DNA from: Apricaphanius iberus
Taxonomy: Eukaryota > Chordata > Actinopteri > Cyprinodontiformes > Aphaniidae
NCBI GenBank assembly: GCA_028564705.1
Contig: JAPXFQ010001956.1
Coordinates: 29,819-93,818, forward strand
Length of the DNA stretch: 64,000 nt
Direction: 5' to 3'
The first letter of the stretch is position 1; the number at the start of each line of letters is the position of its first letter. The notes below the pieces were generated by a model. The model saw nothing but the letters and a program-made list of their open reading frames with translations. It had not been told where the DNA came from and searched no databases. The position numbers and the translations under genes are program-made. Of the stretch, positions 12,191-64,000 are shown piece after piece.

Positions 12191-13053
12191 TAAGCTCTGG
12201 GATGGTTGAAATAAAATGTTTGTAAAATATTTTTTTCCCATTTCTCGTTAAAAATAATCGATTAAACATGAAAATTCAGAATCTGAAAACCTTTTTAAGC
12301 CGTGTCGCCTATCTGTATGTTGGAGGCGTCGGCGATGAACACCAGCAGTCCATTGATAATCTGGTCCGTCCTTCTTCACCTTAGGGTGGAGCAAACAGCA
12401 GAAGCCTCATTCAGCCTCAGCTGCTTTGAATATGTAAACTCTGACTTCAGTCTGTCTGCCAGGACAAGGGAGCCTCTTCTGTAACGCAGTTCTGGTTCTG
12501 ATCGTAGACACAGCTGAGGGTCTGGGGAAGGAGATGGGCAGATCAACCAATCAGAGGACTAGAATCATTGTACACTCCAAATGTTCTGATTGGTGGGCTG
12601 CTTTCATAAAGCCAGGAACTGTTAAAGTGAGGCAGTAAACAGCAGGATGAGTGAAACCAACACTGCTGGTTCTGGAGCTTCTGGGCCTTCAGAACCAAGA
12701 CCAGATGAAGATCAGAGCACGATGTTTTAACTCTGCAGTCTGCAGACACAAGGACTCCTGTGGTTCAATGAATGACGGCTGCATGTGGGAGGAGTTTAAT
12801 CAGACCAATCAGGTTCTCCTGGAACTGATTAAGCAGCTTCCTGGTTGGATGGTTTACAGCATCACCTGCATCTGATTGGATCCTGGAGGAGAAGGGCTGG
12901 TGAACATCAGAGTCTGATGACTAGATTTAAAAGAAAACACTGGAATCACTTTAACCCGGCTGGGTTCTCCAGGGTGGTTCTGAGAGGTTCTGTTCAGGTT
13001 TAAAGTGGCAGGACCAGAGGAACTTCTTCTCTAACTGTCCTCCTTGTTTCCAG
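12191..13053 (+). other. Intron 1, right end
   Basis: No repeats of note. Short open frames near 12302 and 12651 have no domains. Ends at the exon 2 acceptor CCTTGTTTCCAG (13053). Confidence 0.5.
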
Positions 13054-13071
13054 AGCCGTAGGAGCGCAGTG

Positions 13072-58929
<45,858 letters not shown>

Positions 58930-59997
58930 GTGAGTGGCTCACCTGGAAGAGGGGCGGAGCTAGCCGCTGTACCTGATGGTCTGTGTTCTACAGAGCTACG
59001 TGGCTTCTAGCTTAAGCAGAGGTCAAAGGTTAGTTAGAGGAGACTTCTATATAACCTAGATCTCCGTTTAAATCAACGCATCTTCGTATGTTTAGGTTTC
59101 GCTGATGAATATGAAGCATGCGTGGAATAAAGCGAAGCAGCGCCCCCTATAGTAGCTAGCTCCCTGGGCTGCCGCCGTATGGCCTAGTCCTAGACCATGA
59201 ACAAAGATTACAGAAATCACAGAAATCCCATTTCTGACCTTCTGTGAACTGCTACAAGTTTTACATCAGTAGGAATACGATAATCAGGGAAACAATCATA
59301 TCTGTAGACACAGTGAGCGCCTTCTCCTACACTCATCCTTTGATAGGCCAATAAACAGAACAAATCATATCCATGTTCAACAAAAACGGTCTTTTTCCAT
59401 CCATAAGGGTCCGATTAGATAATTTAACCAATAAAAATGTAAAATAAACAGCTAAAACACACCTGAAATGTCTACTCCATATTTGTAGTTCTTTTCCACC
59501 CAATTACAGTGTCTGATGATGTCACTTCCTCCTTCAAACGTCACTGCACACGCCCAGAGAGAAAAAGGACAAAAAAACCTGGATGTGTGTTCTCCACCCG
59601 CTGTCACAAAGCCCAGCATGACCAGTCCATCCTCCATCCTGCTGAAGGATTTTATTTTTACCATTTTAGGATAAAGCACGATGAAAGCATTGTAACCAAT
59701 GAGCTCCTCCACACATGCATTAGAAAAGCTCTGACTCAATCCAAGCCTGGCTTTAATATTTCACTTTTCTTACTGGTTAAAAAACTATTTACCTTTTAAA
59801 TGTGTTGAGATTAAAATTCTGTGAAATAGTTTGAGATGGTAGAATGCACATGTGAAAAAATAAAATCAAGCCTTTCCTCATTTTATGGTTTTCTGAAGTT
59901 AATAATTTGTGAACATGTTATTTATCTTCTTATTGACATTTTCTTTTATTCATTAAATGAATCAATATTATAAAATATATAAAATTTCATATTTTTA
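58930..59997 (+). other. Intron 34, start
   Basis: I searched for the terminal myosin VI exon (family words such as DDMEMCELN, TRKRGAEIL, RPTYATAML) and saw none. AT-rich from about 59260. No other gene recognised. Confidence 0.55.
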
Positions 59998-60850
59998 TTT
60001 GATTTGATTTGATTTGATTTGAAAGTCTTTAATGTCCCCGAAGGGCAATTTGGTTTGCAGCAGGAGTCAAACAAAATTTAAGACAAAACATGCTAATGCA
60101 ATAAAAGCATAAAACTTACAACACAGTATAAGAGCATACAACCACCATAGTTTAAGTCATACAGGTTGAGATTAGTACAACATCACTGCAATAGTCAACA
60201 TGGATTTCCTGGACCTCCTTTCCCACAAGATCATTTACATTTTGTTTAAAAATCTGACAGCAGTTGGAACAAAGGATTTTAGGTACCTGTTTGATTTTGC
60301 CTTACATGTAAAAGTATACCTTCTCTTAGAGGGGGGAAGCTGAAACTCTGCATAGAGGGGATGGAGAGGGCTAGCCGAAATGACCTTCGCCCTATGAGTG
60401 ACTCTAATTTTAAAAACAGAGTCTAGGTCATTAAGACTTATGCCGATAGTCTTTTGGCAGAGTTTAACGATGCTCTTTAGTTTATTCTTATTTAAAAACA
60501 CTGAGGCTACCAAACCAACACACCATAGCAAATGTTAAAATTGATTCAATAAAAGAAGTGTGAACAATTTTTAGAAATTTCTTGTCAACATTAAAAGATC
60601 GGAGTTTCCTAAGATAAAACAGCCTCTGATTTGCCTTTCTACAAATGTCTCCTGTGTTTGAATCAAAAGTCAGTTTATTGTCAATGTGGTGCCTAAATAC
60701 TGTATTGACTAACTGTCTCTATGACTTTACCACTGACAATGGTTTGAGTTGGGACGGGTGGATTCTTACGAAAGTCAATTATCAAGTCTTTTGTTTTGGT
60801 CACGTTAAGTTGTAGGTAAGAATCACTAGACCATCCAACAAAATGCTTTG
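59998..60850 (-). pseudogene. Non-LTR retrotransposon 3' fragment with TTGAT-type tail
   Basis: On the - strand, codons from 60531 encode ASVFLNKNKLKSIVKLCQKT then SLNDLD, HPLYAEFQLPPSKRRY and KSFVPTAVRFLNK, the typical C-terminal RT thumb of a fish LINE. The fragment ends at 59998-60021 in (TGATT)n repeats, a simple-repeat 3' tail. The region right of 60535 continues RT-like sequence with frame breaks. Confidence 0.78.
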
Positions 60851-61014
60851 TTATATGACAGAGTCACGTTTTCTCCCGTTAGTAACTGGATGCAGATGAC
60901 TGATGCATCACGTAACCAATAAAACAAATCCTGATACGTGACATCATCGCTGCCATGGTTACCGTCCACACAGACATCAGACGATGACGTACGGAGCGCA
61001 GCAGCAACGTGTAT

Positions 61015-64000
61015 TAATCCAGTCATAATCCAATCAATCAATTTAGTCGTAATCCAGTCATAATTTAGTCATAATTTAGTAATAATCCAGTCATAATTTA
61101 GTCAAAATCCAGTCATAATCCAGTCATAATCCAGTCTGATTCAGTAATAATCCAGTCATAATTTAGTCATAATCCAGTCATAATTTAGTCATAATTTAGT
61201 CTGATTCAGTAATAATCCAGTCATAATTTAGTCATAATCCAGTCATAATTTAGTCATAATTTAGTCATAATCCAGTCATAATTTAGTCGTAATCCAGTCA
61301 TAATTTAGTCGTAATCCAGTCATAATTTAGTCATAATTTAGTAATAATCCAGTCATAATTTAGTCATAATCCAGTCATAATTTAGTCATAATCCAGTCAT
61401 AATTTAGTAATAATCCAGTCATAATTTAGTCATAATTTAGTAATAATCCAGTCATAATTTAGTCATAATTTTTTAGTCAAATCAGTCATAATTTAGTCAC
61501 AATCCAGTCATAATTTAGTCATAATTTAGTCATAATCTAGTCATAATCCAGTCATAATTTAGTCATAATCCAGTCATAATTAAGTCATAATTCAGTCAAT
61601 TATATCATAATTTAGTCATTATAGTCATAATTTAGTCATAATCCAGTCATAATTTAGTCGTAATCCAGTCATAATTTAGTCATAATCCAGTCATAATTTA
61701 GTCATAATTTAGTAATAATCCAGTCATAATTTAGTCATAATTTAGTCATAATCCAGTCATAATTTAGTCATAATCCAGTCATAATTTAGTCATAATTTAG
61801 TAATAATCCAGTCATAATCTAGTCATAATTTAGTCATAATCCAGTCATAATTTAGTCATAATTTAGTCATAATCCAGTCATAATTTAGTCATAATCCAGT
61901 CATAATTTAGTCATAATCCAGTCATAATTTAGTCATAATTTAGTCATAATCCAGTCATAATTTAGTCATAATTTAGTCATAATCCAGTCATAATTTAGTC
62001 ATAATCCAGTCATAATTTAGTCATAATCCAGTCATAATTTAGTCATAATCCAGTCATAATTTAGTCATAATTTAGTCATAATTTAGTAATAATCCAGTCA
62101 TAATTTAGTCATAATCCAGTCATAATTTAGTCATAATCCAGTCATAATTTAGTCATAATTTAGTCATAATCCAGTCATAATTTAGTCATAATCCAGTCAT
62201 AATTTAGTCATAATTTAGTCATAATCCAGTCATAATTTAGTCATAATTTAGTCATAATTTAGTCATAATCCAGTCATAATTTAGTCGTAATCCAGTCATA
62301 ATTTAGTCATAATTTAGTCATAATCCAGTCATAATTTAGTCGTAATCCAGTCATAATTTAGTCGTAATCCAGTCATAATTTAGTCATAATTTAGTTAATC
62401 CAGTCATAATTTAGTCAAATAGTCTAATTGATTCATAATATCGTCATAATTTAGTCATAATCCAGTCATAATTTAGTCATAATTAGTCATAATCCAGTCA
62501 TAATTTATCGTAATCCAGTCATAATTTAGTCGTAATCCAGTCATTATTTAGTCATAATTTAGTAATAATCCAGTCATAATTTAGTTGTAATCCAGTCATA
62601 ATTTAGTCATAATTTAGTAATAATCCAGTCATAATTTAGTCATAATTTAGTCATAATCCAGTCATAATTTAGTCATAATTTAGTCATAATCCAGTCATAA
62701 TTTAGTCATAATCCAGTCATAATTTAGTCATAATCCAGTCATAATTTAGTCATAATCCAGTCATAATCTAGTCATAATTCAGTCATAATCTAGTCATAAT
62801 TAGTCATAATCCAGTCATAATTTAGTCATAATTTAGTCATAATCCAGTCATAATTTAGTCATAATCCAGTCATAATTTAGTCATAATCCAGTCATAATTT
62901 AGTCATAATTTAGTCATAATTTAGTCATAATCCAGTCATAATTTAGTCGTAATCCAGTCATAATTTAGTCATAATCCAGTCATAATTTAGTCGTAATCCA
63001 GTCATTATTTAGTCATAATTTAGTAATAATCCAGTCATAATTTAGTCGTAATCCAGTCATAATTTAGTCGTAATCCAGTCATAATTTAGTCATAATTTAG
63101 TAATAATCCAGTCATAATTTAGTCAAAATCCAGTCATAATCCAGTCATAATTTAGTAATAATCCAGTCATAATTTAGTCATAATTTAGTCATAATCCAGT
63201 CATAATTTAGTCGTAATCCAGTCATAATTTAGTCGTAATCCAGTCATTATTTAGTCATAATTTAGTAATAATCCAGTCATAATTTAGTCGTAATCCAGTC
63301 ATAATTTAGTCATAATTTAGTAATAATCCAGTCATAATTTAGTCAAAATCCAGTCATAATTTAGTCATAATTTAGTAATAATCCAGTCATAATTTAGTCA
63401 TAATTTAGTCATAATCCAGTCATAATTTAGTCATAATTAGTATAATCCAGTCATAATTTAGTCATAATCTAGTCATAATCTAGTCATAATTTAGTCATAA
63501 TCCAGTCATATTTAGTCATAATCCAGTCATAATTTAGTCATAATCCAGTCATAATCTAGTCATAATTTAGTCATAATCCAGTCATAATTTAGTCATAATC
63601 CAGTCATAATTTAGTCATAATTTAGTCATAATCCAGTCATAATTTAGTCATAATCCAGTCATAATTTAGTCATAATCCAGTCATAATTTAGTCATAATCC
63701 AGTCATAATTTAGTCATAATTTAGTCATAATCCAGTCATAATTTAGTCATAATCCAGTCATAATTTAGTCATAATCTAGTCATAATCCAGTCATAATTTA
63801 GTCATAATCCAGTCATAATCCAGTCATAATTTAGTCATAATTTAGTCATAATCCAGTCATAATTTAGTCATAATTTAGTCATAATCCAGTCATAATTTAG
63901 TCGTAATCCAGTCATAATTTAGTAATAATCCAGTCATAATTTAGTAATAATCCAGTCATAATTTAGTCATAATCCAGTCATAATTTAGTCATAATCCAGT
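61015..64000 (+). repeat. 11-bp minisatellite, runs off the right edge
   Basis: Nearly 3 kb of TCATAATTTAG and TCATAATCCAG units, often alternating to give a 22-base dimer, with TCGTAATCC and TAATAATCC variants. Small indels cluster near 61440-61640 and 62380-62520. The array lies between exon 34 and the missing last exon(s), and its true length is unknown. Confidence 0.97.

Overview
The window is vertebrate nuclear DNA, most likely from a ray-finned (teleost) fish. The support is spliced GT-AG exons separated by long introns, Tc1-like, hAT-like and L2-type transposon remnants of the kind common in fish, and very abundant minisatellites. It carries one protein-coding gene on the + strand: unconventional myosin VI (myo6), the minus-end-directed actin motor. 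I could join 33 coding exons (13072 to 58929) into one open frame of 1225 codons plus one base. Every splice junction keeps phase and uses GT/AG. A likely non-coding first exon lies in a CpG-rich block ending at 3661. The C-terminal ~65 residues typical of the family are not encoded in the window, so the gene runs off the right edge. Teleosts usually have two copies (myo6a, myo6b); I cannot assign which from sequence alone.

Layout. 1-3400: upstream intergenic DNA with LINE debris and an ATCT microsatellite. 3400-3661: putative promoter and 5'UTR exon. 3662-13053: intron 1, with two minisatellites and a hAT-like insertion. 13072-33337: exons 2-23, encoding the motor head, converter and the start of the reverse-gear insert. 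36002-36943: exons 24-25, encoding the IQ motif and lever-arm extension. 36944-44346: intron 25, filled by a 4.6-kb 21-bp array. 44347-47464: exons 26-28, encoding the single alpha helix and ubiquitin-binding helix. 49336-53320: three tiny in-frame exons. 54493-58929: exons 32-34, encoding the cargo-binding tail. 59998-60850: a LINE remnant. 61015-64000: an 11-bp array that continues past the edge.

The striking property of the window is its introns. At least ten large tandem arrays, each with a unit not shared with the others, account for roughly 20 kb. Three hAT-like elements with 8-bp target duplications, several foldback MITEs, a broken Tc1 transposase and several L2-type retrotransposon fragments fill much of the rest, and three of the elements sit inside minisatellites. 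Two arrays repeat transcription-factor-like motifs dozens of times (CCAAT/NF-Y in intron 26, GC-box/Sp1 in intron 14). Long open frames across the arrays come from unit lengths divisible by three and are not genes. I found no undescribed multi-gene system. The most useful leads are the motif-bearing arrays, the three consecutive modular micro-exons, the paired duplicate flanking exon 26, and a noisy stretch that may be an assembly defect.
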